Below, one piece after another: positions 17,040-25,493 of a stretch of DNA of 64,000 nucleotides. Each line of letters starts with the position of its first letter. Positions within the stretch are counted from its first letter, which is position 1. Source of the DNA: Listeria_A hofi. Its GTDB lineage: Bacteria > Bacillota > Bacilli > Lactobacillales > Listeriaceae. Where the stretch lies: NCBI RefSeq assembly GCF_963575615.1, contig NZ_CAUYTL010000013.1, forward strand, positions 3,169-67,168, written 5' to 3'. Under the pieces are notes generated by a model. The model worked only from the letters and a program-made list of their open reading frames with translations, made no database searches and was not told where the DNA came from. The position numbers were made by a program, and so were the translations under genes.

Positions 17040-17528
17040 TCAAATATAACAATACTCAAAGTACGCACACTTTTTGCAGATTGGCTTTTCAATTACTTTT
17101 GGCGGCTTATCTTGCACACAAATCGCTTCAATATCCTTTAAAACTGCCTCCAACGTTTGCTCATCCTCATCAGTCAACTCCACCTCTTCACGGCGCCGCA
17201 GTTTTGGATAATCAATCACGCCATTTTCAATCGCAATTCCTTTTTTGCGCAAAAAATAAATATAATACTTCAACTGCCAAATTCCAGCTTCTTCAATAGC
17301 GCGGCTTTTCTTCACCTCATGAAGTATTTTCCAATCACGAATAAAATCTATATTCACCGTCTCATCAATCATTACCTGGCCAGAATCACGATTATAGCTT
17401 GATTCGTCCAACAACTTGCCTAATTGCACGTTCTCGTCTAAATGCTCCATTCGAATTGCTTTCGAAAAACACCACAACTTCCGCTTACAAACAAAATAAT
17501 AATACACATGCGTCCCACTAATCTTCAT
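17040..17528 (-). CDS. cas4: CRISPR nuclease Cas4
   Basis: 162 residues of the RecB-like Cas4 family. It has cluster cysteines in YFVCKRKLWCF near the N-terminus and PICKKCAYFEYCYI at the C-terminus (four-cysteine 4Fe-4S pattern), and nuclease motifs NIDFI (Asp), HEVKKSR (Glu-x-Lys) and WQLKYYIYFL (QhxxY). Cas4 trims pre-spacers and selects PAM and orientation with Cas1-Cas2 (known). AGAGGTGATGGC precedes the ATG. It sits between cas3 and cas1. Confidence 0.93.
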   Translation of the reverse strand: MKISGTHVYYYFVCKRKLWCFSKAIRMEHLDENVQLGKLLDESSYNRDSGQVMIDETVNIDFIRDWKILHEVKKSRAIEEAGIWQLKYYIYFLRKKGIAIENGVIDYPKLRRREEVELTDEDEQTLEAVLKDIEAICVQDKPPKVIEKPICKKCAYFEYCYI

Positions 17529-17538
17529 GCCATCACCT

Positions 17539-19746
17539 CTAGAAAAATAAATTTTCCTCTTCTTTGTCTTTTGGTGTCAAACCAAGACCCGCATCATAAT
17601 AACAATCAAAAATAATTACTTGTTCATACTTATTAACCGCCATTTTCCGATGACTTCCCTTTTCAAAAATGTAACCCGGCACATCTAGCATAAACGCCGA
17701 AAGCTTCGTTCGAGCAATCATCTTTTCTTTACGCCTTGGAGCCGTTTGGATAGTCTCGATATAGTAAGTGATTTCCGACTCATTTTCCATGTAAATACTT
17801 TCTGGAATCGCAGCGACAGAATTAATATTACGGAATCGTTGCTGCACCTCTTTTTTTGGTAATTCATACGTATCAAATGACTTCACGTAGTCAATCATTT
17901 CGACCACATCAGCATAATATTTACTCCCCTTTAAAGCCTCCGTCGAGTACACTTGGTCAATCATCAAAAGCTTCTCTCGTTCTGAAATTGACCCATTGCA
18001 ATGTTGCAACACAGCCTGCGAATGCTCGTGAATCTGCGCATCAATAAACCCACGCGGCGCCACACCCGAACATTCCTCATCAAAAACGTACACATTCGTC
18101 GTAACATCTAACGCACGATTTCGATAACAACGCCCCATCCGCTGAAAAAGCCCATTCAAATCCGACAACTCCGTAAACAATAAATCAAAATCGATATCCA
18201 AAGATGCCTCAACAACCTGCGTCGCAATCCAAATACAAGGTCTATCACTTTCTTTATTGCCGTCCAACAAAATTGCATCCTCTTTCGCCGAACGATCTCG
18301 CTTAATAAACTGACTATGAAGTAGCCTCACCTCGTCATCATCATAAATACCGGCCAATTCCTCATACAGCGCTTTTGCCACACGCACCGTATTACAGATT
18401 ACCAAAATCCGATTATTATCATAAAACTCCTGAATAAAATCACCATTTATCGACTCGTGTATAACCTCCACGCTATGGCGAACCCGGTCTGAGATAAAAT
18501 CTTCCTCTGCACGTGTAAAATGAACACCATTTTCCGATAATAAGTCAGGAATAATCCCTGGCAACGTCGCCGTTAAAATAGTGAATTTCCCACCGACTTT
18601 TTGAATATAGGAAAGTCCGACAATGAGGTATGCTAATAAGTCTGGCGAATACATCTGCACCTCGTCAATAATCACTTTTGAATACGAAAGCGTCGCGAGT
18701 TTCGGCTCAAACCCTGCATAGCGAAATACAAAATCAAACAGCTGATCCAATGTACAAACTGTTATTGGCAACGACATTTGACGCGTTTTTGTGTAATACT
18801 CATCAATATCCATTTCCAGATGCGACTCATGCGTCAAATATTGTCCATACGTCTCCGAATGCAACAAGCCAACGCGATCTGTCTGCGATTCTTTGATAAT
18901 CCCCGTTTCTCGATCAATTAGCCGACTATAAATCGCATTAATCGCCGTTCGTAAAGGCAGCGTGAAGAACCCCTTATGATTCCCGAGCCACAACAAACCT
19001 GCTTCCGTTTTCCCCATCCCAGTCTCCGCAACGACAATCACATTTTCATCCTGATGTGCCTTCATGTATTTTTGTAAGGGTTTCCAATCAGCATTAGGAT
19101 TTGCTACACGAAAACCCGCCAATTGTTCCGTCATCGCACCTTCAAGAAAATCATTTGGTTTTTCCACATCGATGCTCCCACTTGCCGCGAAATCAATGCG
19201 GTTTAGCAAACCCTTAAGCATGACATACTCCAAGAACTGGCCAAAACTCTGCTTCGTTTTCCCTTCAAATATATGCGCTGTCACTTGATAGTATTTCGCT
19301 GGAAAATGACTACGATATGCGCGATATTCGCCTAATTTATCATACGTGAACCCCTGCCATTCTTGTTCTAACTTCTTCATTTCTACTGCCCACTCGTCCT
19401 CCGTAAAATGAATATCGCGCTCATGATGTCGCGCAATCGCCTGAAAAAGCACTTGAATTTCCTCTTTTGTATACCCCTCTTCTTTTAGTTTTTTATATGG
19501 AACAAATGCCACCGAAAGATAATTATGCGGAATCTCCCGCTTGTCACGCTTGCCTCCAGAAACTTTCTCTTGAAAAAGGACATTCATCTTCCCGAGATCA
19601 TGAATCATACACGCAAGCTTTAAAAAATGCCAGTTCACTTCAATTTCAGGATAATATTTTTTCAGTAAATCATAATTTCTGAGCAAGTTATTCGTATGCT
19701 CTTGTATCGTTTCTACAGGTCTTGATTTCGCTAAATATTGATTCAT
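17539..19746 (-). CDS. cas3: CRISPR helicase-nuclease Cas3
   Basis: 735 residues. An N-terminal HD nuclease domain (His17, His49-Asp50 in MIHDLGK, later HNYLS and ARHHERD) is followed by a superfamily-2 helicase: Walker A VVAETGMGKTE (about 236-246), DEVQ box IIDEVQMYS (about 357-365), ILTATLPG and motif VI QRMGRCYRNR (about 532). Cas3 is recruited to Cascade-bound DNA, unwinds it and degrades it (known). All motifs appear intact. ATG 19746 follows TTTGGAGGTTTCA; the longer frame would start inside cas5. A terminator-like hairpin lies just before this gene. Confidence 0.96.
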   Translation of the reverse strand: MNQYLAKSRPVETIQEHTNNLLRNYDLLKKYYPEIEVNWHFLKLACMIHDLGKMNVLFQEKVSGGKRDKREIPHNYLSVAFVPYKKLKEEGYTKEEIQVLFQAIARHHERDIHFTEDEWAVEMKKLEQEWQGFTYDKLGEYRAYRSHFPAKYYQVTAHIFEGKTKQSFGQFLEYVMLKGLLNRIDFAASGSIDVEKPNDFLEGAMTEQLAGFRVANPNADWKPLQKYMKAHQDENVIVVAETGMGKTEAGLLWLGNHKGFFTLPLRTAINAIYSRLIDRETGIIKESQTDRVGLLHSETYGQYLTHESHLEMDIDEYYTKTRQMSLPITVCTLDQLFDFVFRYAGFEPKLATLSYSKVIIDEVQMYSPDLLAYLIVGLSYIQKVGGKFTILTATLPGIIPDLLSENGVHFTRAEEDFISDRVRHSVEVIHESINGDFIQEFYDNNRILVICNTVRVAKALYEELAGIYDDDEVRLLHSQFIKRDRSAKEDAILLDGNKESDRPCIWIATQVVEASLDIDFDLLFTELSDLNGLFQRMGRCYRNRALDVTTNVYVFDEECSGVAPRGFIDAQIHEHSQAVLQHCNGSISEREKLLMIDQVYSTEALKGSKYYADVVEMIDYVKSFDTYELPKKEVQQRFRNINSVAAIPESIYMENESEITYYIETIQTAPRRKEKMIARTKLSAFMLDVPGYIFEKGSHRKMAVNKYEQVIIFDCYYDAGLGLTPKDKEEENLFF

Positions 19747-19756
19747 TGAAACCTCC

Positions 19757-19782
19757 AAAAAGAGGGCACCGAGATACCCTCT
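19757..19782 (-). terminator. terminator-like hairpin between cas5 and cas3
   Basis: On the minus strand AGAGGGTA (19782-19775) pairs with TGCCCTCT (19768-19761) with one G-U pair and a 6-nt loop, followed by T residues and then directly by the cas3 ribosome site GGAGG. It begins 5 nt after the cas5 stop. It looks like an intrinsic terminator that would reduce expression of cas3-cas4-cas1-cas2 relative to the Cascade genes. Confidence 0.65.
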
Positions 19783-19787
19783 CATTC

Positions 19788-20561
19788 TTATTTTATATCC
19801 CAAAATACCAATTTACCGTCTTCATCTACAAAAAAAGAATCTTCTTCCGATATAACAAGTGAAGTCGTGTAGAAAACATCTTTTTTAAGCCAATTTCGAT
19901 ACATTTTAGGTGCTTTAGCCGTTCCTCTATTGACTAATTCATAAGTATCCGTCAATAAATAGCGCGTTCCAAGCATATCATTCCTGCCAACACTACTTTT
20001 CACATGCGGTCTAAAATAAACGTCATCCTTTTCAATAATTGAGATTGGAACATAGGCACCGTAGCCGTTATCCAGCTTCCAATCTTCTTCGGCTTCCTTC
20101 TTTTCAACCCAAACCACCTTCACCTCTTGAATCGTCGCAATATCCTCGCGCCGACCAAGTGACGGGTATTCTACAGGCTCCCGAAATGCCTCCGCAATCT
20201 GCTCCACTAAGCCTTGATCTTCCGGAATCACATGCAAAAGTAACTCCACATCCACGAGCAATTCCGCCGTCGCAACCCCCCGGCCAACACCATAATCCCC
20301 GACTTTCAACTGATGGCGTTTCTCATCATATGTCATTCCATTTTTGAATTCATAACGCGTATACAAATCGTTCACCTTTGAGAAATACTTCCCTTGAATA
20401 CTGATTTCCATTGGATGATAGCTCGTAAAACCGCACATCGTATGCACTAATCCAATAACCGTTGAATAAGGCGGTAATGGATATGTTTCCTTCAACTGAA
20501 AGCTCGTTGGTTTCTTATAATTCACTAAATCCTGCCACAATTTAATCCTAATTGCTTTCAT
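19788..20561 (-). CDS. cas5: Cascade subunit Cas5 (I-B type)
   Basis: 257 residues of the Cas5 (Cas5t/b) family: N-terminal RAMP strand MKAIRIKLWQDLVNYKKP, then ETYPLPPYSTVIGLVHTMCGF, a signature region of Cas5 proteins. It caps the 5' handle of crRNA in Cascade (known). Its ATG overlaps the cas7 end by 14 nt, so the two are translationally coupled. A longer frame to 20633 is rejected because it overlaps cas7 much further. Confidence 0.92.
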   Translation of the reverse strand: MKAIRIKLWQDLVNYKKPTSFQLKETYPLPPYSTVIGLVHTMCGFTSYHPMEISIQGKYFSKVNDLYTRYEFKNGMTYDEKRHQLKVGDYGVGRGVATAELLVDVELLLHVIPEDQGLVEQIAEAFREPVEYPSLGRREDIATIQEVKVVWVEKKEAEEDWKLDNGYGAYVPISIIEKDDVYFRPHVKSSVGRNDMLGTRYLLTDTYELVNRGTAKAPKMYRNWLKKDVFYTTSLVISEEDSFFVDEDGKLVFWDIK

Positions 20562-21417
20562 AATATGCATCAATCTTTTCTTTAAGATCGTTGAAAAACG
20601 CTGGAACTGACTCGGCGCTAAGCTTACTTTCAATCTCAGAAGTATTATTGAACTGACCGCTTATTACGCCACATTTCGTATTTTCTTTAATACCCGAATA
20701 ATCCAGAACACCCAAAATATTATCCACAAGAATCTGATTATCTTTAATGTCCACAACGTTTTGGAACACAGGATTCTTCACATCATATACACCACCGATT
20801 ACAAATAATGGTTTCAAATCCTCACGACGACCACGAATATCGCGATATAAGAACGCAATCGTATCCATTAGCTTCTGAACACGACGACTTTTTTCCTTGT
20901 TATCCACTTGGACTTGTCCATCAATCCCAATTTGATCCAAATCAATCGTCACCGTATAGCGATAATACGAACGATGAATTTCCGCCTGCGCGATATTCAT
21001 ATTTTCCCCAACTTTATCCGCCTGCCCTTTATTCGTCAAAAAGTCCAAATCAGCTTTAAAAGTTTCCAAAGAAATCGCATTTGACAGCCGAACTTTTGCA
21101 GAACGCTTTTGTCCTTGTGTTCCCTTTTCTGTTTTTAAGTAACCGAAGAAATCTAGTTCTGGGAAATCCGTAATCGTTGCCTCACTCAAAAATTGAATGA
21201 CTTTTTTATCGCCGCTACCTTCCGCTTTTACTGGTGCTTCTTTCTCACCAATCTGCTCCATCATATTATAACGAATCGCCTGGCGAGAAATATACGTATA
21301 CTGGTCGCCATTATTGCGAGATATTTTTTTTAGCGCTGAAATATTACCTAAACTTTCCCCGTAGTTCGCACTTTCTGCCTGAAAAACAATCGTCATTGCT
21401 AGCCCCTTACTTTTCAT
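20548..21417 (-). CDS. cas7: Cascade backbone subunit Cas7 (Cst2/DevR family)
   Basis: 289 residues. The N-terminal TIVFQAESANYGESLGN and ISRQAIRYNMMEQIG match Cas7 of the Cst2/DevR type found in I-B loci. Multiple copies form the Cascade filament along the spacer RNA (known). The start at 21417 overlaps the cas8b end by 11 nt; MTIVFQ, seven codons later, with AAGGGG upstream, is an alternative start. Confidence 0.92.
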   Translation of the reverse strand: MKSKGLAMTIVFQAESANYGESLGNISALKKISRNNGDQYTYISRQAIRYNMMEQIGEKEAPVKAEGSGDKKVIQFLSEATITDFPELDFFGYLKTEKGTQGQKRSAKVRLSNAISLETFKADLDFLTNKGQADKVGENMNIAQAEIHRSYYRYTVTIDLDQIGIDGQVQVDNKEKSRRVQKLMDTIAFLYRDIRGRREDLKPLFVIGGVYDVKNPVFQNVVDIKDNQILVDNILGVLDYSGIKENTKCGVISGQFNNTSEIESKLSAESVPAFFNDLKEKIDAYYESN

Positions 21418-23086
21418 TATCCGTTCCCCCATCTTTATCTTTGTCATCTTGCTCCACCGCACCATTTACACCAACCATAAACGCATAGCCAACCGTTTTA
21501 AACGTCTCATCACTTGTAAAAGATTCCAAGAAAAAATCCGGAACTACTTTTCCTAAATACGAATAACTGTTTAAAATAATGTCCATAAACGCATCCCGAT
21601 TATTGGTTTTTAACGCATTCAGTACTTTATAATTAAAACCGCCACGTTTATGCTCCGGATATGCTTTTTTAAACTCTAATCCACACTTGTTAATATGCCA
21701 AATTCGACCTTTAGAAATCTCCGTCATCGCCTCTATCTCCTTTAGAAAATTCGTATTTATTTCGAGCAAGCTACCAATATGCCCCATATGATAATACGTA
21801 TTGCTCACATTTGTCACTTTCAAATACATCGCTTTGTGGATAAATGTAAACAAATTCTCATTATTCATCAACCGCCGAACCGTTTCCTGATAAAAATTAA
21901 CGTTCAAGTTTCCTTCTTTAAAGCCATTTCTTTGAATAGCCTTCAGCGCATTTTTAGACTCGTGAAAAACGTCCAGCGCTCGTTTCGATAAAATATTAAA
22001 ACGGTAAGTATCATTTTCATATCGGACAATCTGAATATCTGCTAATTCATAGTGCCGCTTGTCCTCCACTTGATTCGTGATAGCTTCAATTAAAGCGCGA
22101 TAAGGGCTGATTGAATTCAAAGTGTCCCCGTGATGATGCAAAATCTCATTTCTCACTTTTTTATTAATCACGTATAGCGTATCAACATCCACCGAATCAT
22201 TGATGAAAATGCCATTATTGTAAACATACGTAAACCCAGCTGGAACGCATGAATAAATTAGTTTGCAAACTGGACACACCGCAATATCATTGTTAAAATC
22301 CCATACATGTGAGGTTTTACGAGCCGTATCAAAACCCGTTTCATTCATAAAACTAAGATCAAGTTTCAAGTTTTTAATTGGCTGATTACACGTAAAACAA
22401 GTAAATTTTGCTTTTTCTAAGTCCGTTTCTAAATATTCCATCACAGGCTCAAGAAAACTATTTCGATAATCCACATACACATCTTTCTCCTTCGTCTGCG
22501 GATTAAGGAAAGAAACGCCATTCCAACCATTTTTAATCACTGTATAAATCACATTTTTAGCAGCTAAGTATTTCTTGCCCTTCTGACAAAACTCGATTAT
22601 TTGGTCTAATTTCGAATAAACTTGCTTCACTTCTTGAATGATCTCCGAACGCTTCTCCTCAAACGTCTCCTTCTTCTTTAATTGCCCAACTTTTGCGAGG
22701 TCTTTTCCCCATTGAACGGGATCAACAGAAGCATCGATAATCGGATAAACGCTTATATAACTAGCACTTTTTAAATAATATTTCGCGATATTCACGATGT
22801 AATCATTTAGCTCATCCAGTGCGGCCTCATTAAAATTCGAGAAATCATCCTTGCGATGTAGCGCCATTTTTTCTTTGAACGACACAATTTTATACCATGA
22901 CAGCGTTTTCTCGTATTCACCAATAAAATACTCAAAATATTTATCTTCAAATCCATCCAATAACCCCGTATCGAAAAAGACACTTTGCCCGTTGATTCTG
23001 ACATTTTCTTTGCCCACAATATTGATAAATCCCACAAGTCCTGCGTTAAAAAGCCAGTCGTTCGCGCGATATTCTATTTCTTTCAT
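21407..23086 (-). CDS. cas8b: Cascade large subunit Cas8b (Cst1-like)
   Basis: 559 residues, the expected size and position for the I-B large subunit. A zinc-finger-like pair of motifs, FTCFTCNQ and AVCPVCKLIYSC, lies near residues 230-285; the C-terminus is charged (EQDDKDKDGGTDNEK). The protein reads the PAM and recruits Cas3 in this subtype (known). The assignment rests mainly on gene order and the cysteine motifs, since Cas8 proteins diverge strongly. GGAGGTGAAATA precedes the ATG. Confidence 0.88.
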   Translation of the reverse strand: MKEIEYRANDWLFNAGLVGFINIVGKENVRINGQSVFFDTGLLDGFEDKYFEYFIGEYEKTLSWYKIVSFKEKMALHRKDDFSNFNEAALDELNDYIVNIAKYYLKSASYISVYPIIDASVDPVQWGKDLAKVGQLKKKETFEEKRSEIIQEVKQVYSKLDQIIEFCQKGKKYLAAKNVIYTVIKNGWNGVSFLNPQTKEKDVYVDYRNSFLEPVMEYLETDLEKAKFTCFTCNQPIKNLKLDLSFMNETGFDTARKTSHVWDFNNDIAVCPVCKLIYSCVPAGFTYVYNNGIFINDSVDVDTLYVINKKVRNEILHHHGDTLNSISPYRALIEAITNQVEDKRHYELADIQIVRYENDTYRFNILSKRALDVFHESKNALKAIQRNGFKEGNLNVNFYQETVRRLMNNENLFTFIHKAMYLKVTNVSNTYYHMGHIGSLLEINTNFLKEIEAMTEISKGRIWHINKCGLEFKKAYPEHKRGGFNYKVLNALKTNNRDAFMDIILNSYSYLGKVVPDFFLESFTSDETFKTVGYAFMVGVNGAVEQDDKDKDGGTDNEK

Positions 23087-23097
23087 TATTTCACCTC

Positions 23098-23820
23098 CTA
23101 CGCCTGCATTACCATTCCGAACCCTGTTCCGCCTAACGAACCAATTCCATCTGATAACATATTTTCTAACAAATATTTTGGTGCCTCCACCTCAATAAGC
23201 CCAATAGAGCAAGCAATATAAATATCATAATGTAAAGCAACTGTTTTCTTCATTTTCAGTGGAGTAATTCTCATTGCCTCGATATCTTTTTCTACAAAAT
23301 CACCATACTTATCCCGCATCTTAATCAATAAATTCCTTTTTAATAGTGGTACAAATTGCTCATCCTCATGACTAAAAAACCAATCTTTGAATGTTTCTCT
23401 ATCATGGTCTCGGCAAACAATCGGTGAGAGTGTTTTAAACACCATACATTCTTCTACTACCGGAGGAACCTTAACGATATCCACGCGCCGAATTATTAAC
23501 TCACAATTTTCTGTAATTTTTAGTGGACTATTTCTTAAACTGACAAATGCATTATAAAAAACAATGGCCAACTCAGAATTTCCCGTTGAAAAATTAATAA
23601 TTAATTGTTTCCCTTTTACAACGATACCTTCTTTTCCAAATACCCCATCTTTAAAGTAGACAGAGAATGTAAAATCTTTTGGTGTATTAGTAGCATACAA
23701 TTCTTCAAATACATCTGGATGTGATTGCTTCATTCCTGTTTTAATAACCATCAAAATTTTCCGTCTAAAATTTAACGGAAATCGCTCATCGCTTAGTTCA
23801 CATACAACCTTCAATCTCAA
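23098..23820 (-). CDS. cas6: crRNA-processing endoribonuclease Cas6
   Basis: 240 residues with the Cas6 fold signature: N-terminal strand LKVVCEL, central RAMP domain and the C-terminal glycine-rich loop GIGSLGGTGFGMV. It cuts the repeat RNA to yield crRNAs (known). The start is a TTG at 23820, 5 nt after GAGGTG; the only nearby ATG gives a two-codon frame. It is the first gene of the cas operon. The 30 nt immediately upstream of its ribosome site resemble the CRISPR repeat. Confidence 0.93.
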   Translation of the reverse strand: MRLKVVCELSDERFPLNFRRKILMVIKTGMKQSHPDVFEELYATNTPKDFTFSVYFKDGVFGKEGIVVKGKQLIINFSTGNSELAIVFYNAFVSLRNSPLKITENCELIIRRVDIVKVPPVVEECMVFKTLSPIVCRDHDRETFKDWFFSHEDEQFVPLLKRNLLIKMRDKYGDFVEKDIEAMRITPLKMKKTVALHYDIYIACSIGLIEVEAPKYLLENMLSDGIGSLGGTGFGMVMQA

Positions 23821-23831
23821 ATCATCACCTC

Positions 23832-23861
23832 ATTTACTTTTTTATTATGTAGATAAAATAC
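23832..23861 (-). promoter_or_regulatory. CRISPR-repeat-like element in the cas6 leader
   Basis: Aligned with one gap, 22 of the 30 repeat positions match, including the blocks TTTTATCTA and GTAAAT, in the same orientation as the array repeats. It ends directly against the cas6 ribosome site GAGGTG. The region is AT-rich, so chance is possible. The position suggests a Cas6 binding site for feedback control. Confidence 0.45.
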
Positions 23862-23867
23862 CTAACA

Positions 23868-23887
23868 AATCTATCATATAATAGATT
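23868..23887. promoter_or_regulatory. operator-like palindrome upstream of cas6
   Basis: AATCTAT and ATAGATT, 7-bp perfect arms, flank a 6-nt centre that contains a possible -10 (TATGAT on the minus strand). The placement over the cas promoter suggests a repressor site. No regulator is identified. Confidence 0.4.
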
Positions 23888-24133
23888 AATATCTGCTTGC
23901 ACCTAATAACAAGGGGATTTTCCCACAATTTTTCAATCTGTTCACAAAAATGACATGTATGCGCCTATTTCCCTGCCATATGTATTTGAAAACTGTACAT
24001 TACAAATAAAAGGACTACTAGATCTGACCGCTAAACCTCTTTGTCAAAGTCCATTGCAATTTCACACCAAAAATGTTAACCTAAACTTTAAATAAGTTAA
24101 CATCGATAATTATTATAGAAAGGAGTCAAAAAC
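23888..24133. other. divergent intergenic region between the cas operon and the FAD protein
   Basis: An AT-rich region with a short GGGGATTTTCCC dyad near 23913. The inverted repeat TGTTAAC/GTTAACA at 24074-24102 (7-bp arms) lies in front of the FAD-protein gene and could be an operator. No reading frame with a ribosome site is seen. Confidence 0.45.
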
Positions 24134-25384
24134 ATGTACGATACAATAATAATCGGCTCTGGTGTCAGCAGTATTTTTGCCATGCTAAACCTACATACTG
24201 ATCAAAAAATCCTCACTATCGATTCCGGCCCTGACATAGCTACCCGCCTTGTAAAAGCCTCCACGTCTGGTTTTGCCGGTCTAGGTTTATCAGAAGGAAA
24301 ATATAACTTCTCTCCTGATTTGGGTAGCCATTTAAGTAGTAAAATTGGAGAGGCGTTAGTGCGTAAATACTTGGCAGAAGTCGAATCCATACTCAATACA
24401 TTTGGCGCGAAAGCTGCACTGACATATCAATCTCACGCAACTAACCAAAGCGACTCTTCTATAAAATTCCTAGCATGTCACACAAAACATTTAGGCACAG
24501 TGCTTTCCAAAGAGGTCTACCATAATATCTTTACCTACTTATCTGATAAAGTAGATTTTCTATTCAATAATGCAGTGACTAATATAGAAAAACAAGATGG
24601 AAACTTTCGTATTACAACCTCAGAAAATCATGTTTTTCATGCAAAAAAAGTCATTGTTGCCACTGGCTCAAAAAAGAATGCTGCTCTCAATAAAAGTTTT
24701 GCCAATCTAGGGCTTGTATACCAAAATAATCGAGTTGATATTGGCTTTCGTATCGAAACTTTGAGTGAAACATTCGATTCGCTACTACAAAATGATTTAG
24801 AAGTAAAGATGAAAAAGGCCAATATGTATAGTTACTGTATGAATAAAAATGGCCGGGTGATTAAGAGAAACCTACACGGTCGAGTCACACCCGAGGGCCA
24901 AAATAGTAGAGAAGAAACACCAAGCAAAAATCTAAACTTCACACTTTTTCGCCCGTACTATTTTGACACTGAAGCACAGATGAACGCTTATCTCGACTCC
25001 CTATTTGATAAAATCAATCAAAATAGCGACCGAATCATTGGCTATCCTCTTCACTCTCTTTCCTCAGAATTTGAATCTATCAAAAAAGTTCAGAGTACAT
25101 TAGCCTATGAATCGGATTTTACAGCGAACATCCTTTTAGATGATTTGTTGACAGATACAATAGATTTTCTTCACTGCTTAGAGCAGAGTATGCAGTCTAA
25201 AATAGACGGAAACACCTTATTATACTGCTATGACACGAAATATTTCGGACCGGAAATACACACCAATATTCGTTTTGAATCTGATGTTCCTGGTCTTTAT
25301 TTTATCGGGGATTGCTCTGGTGTAACGTATTCCCTTTCACACGCGGCTTGCAGTGGTTTATATTTGGGTGAGGTTCTCAATTAA
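24134..25384 (+). CDS. FAD-dependent oxidoreductase of unknown role
   Basis: 416 residues. N-terminal dinucleotide-binding fold MYDTIIIGSGVSSIFAML, a second motif KKVIVATGSKKNAAL near residues 175-190 and the C-terminal FAD motif GLYFIGDCSGVTYSLSHAACSG. This layout is that of uncharacterised FAD-dependent dehydrogenases (COG2509-like, from memory). The substrate is unknown. GAAAGGAG precedes the ATG. It is transcribed away from the cas operon and ends at its own strong terminator, so a link to CRISPR is not shown. Confidence 0.75.
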   Translation: MYDTIIIGSGVSSIFAMLNLHTDQKILTIDSGPDIATRLVKASTSGFAGLGLSEGKYNFSPDLGSHLSSKIGEALVRKYLAEVESILNTFGAKAALTYQSHATNQSDSSIKFLACHTKHLGTVLSKEVYHNIFTYLSDKVDFLFNNAVTNIEKQDGNFRITTSENHVFHAKKVIVATGSKKNAALNKSFANLGLVYQNNRVDIGFRIETLSETFDSLLQNDLEVKMKKANMYSYCMNKNGRVIKRNLHGRVTPEGQNSREETPSKNLNFTLFRPYYFDTEAQMNAYLDSLFDKINQNSDRIIGYPLHSLSSEFESIKKVQSTLAYESDFTANILLDDLLTDTIDFLHCLEQSMQSKIDGNTLLYCYDTKYFGPEIHTNIRFESDVPGLYFIGDCSGVTYSLSHAACSGLYLGEVLN

Positions 25385-25423
25385 AAAGACACCATCCGCA
25401 CCACTTATTTTTGCGCAAAAAAA

Positions 25424-25468
25424 GCAAGATGGCACGCTTCCCTTTTCCCGAGAGGACGTGAATCTTGC
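25424..25468. terminator. bidirectional terminator between converging genes
   Basis: GCAAGAT (25424-25430) pairs with ATCTTGC (25462-25468), with A and T runs outside, between the FAD protein (+) and the oxidoreductase (-). Confidence 0.85.
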
Positions 25469-25493
25469 TTTTTTATGTAAAAATGAGTTTTCC

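Noticed and set aside
20561..20633. Longer N-terminus for cas5
   Set aside because: The extension would deepen the overlap with cas7 and does not resemble Cas5; the family begins at the RAMP strand MKAIRIKLW.
23904..23930. GGGGATTTTCCC dyad as a terminator
   Set aside because: Too short, and no T run follows; it may be part of the divergent promoter region only.
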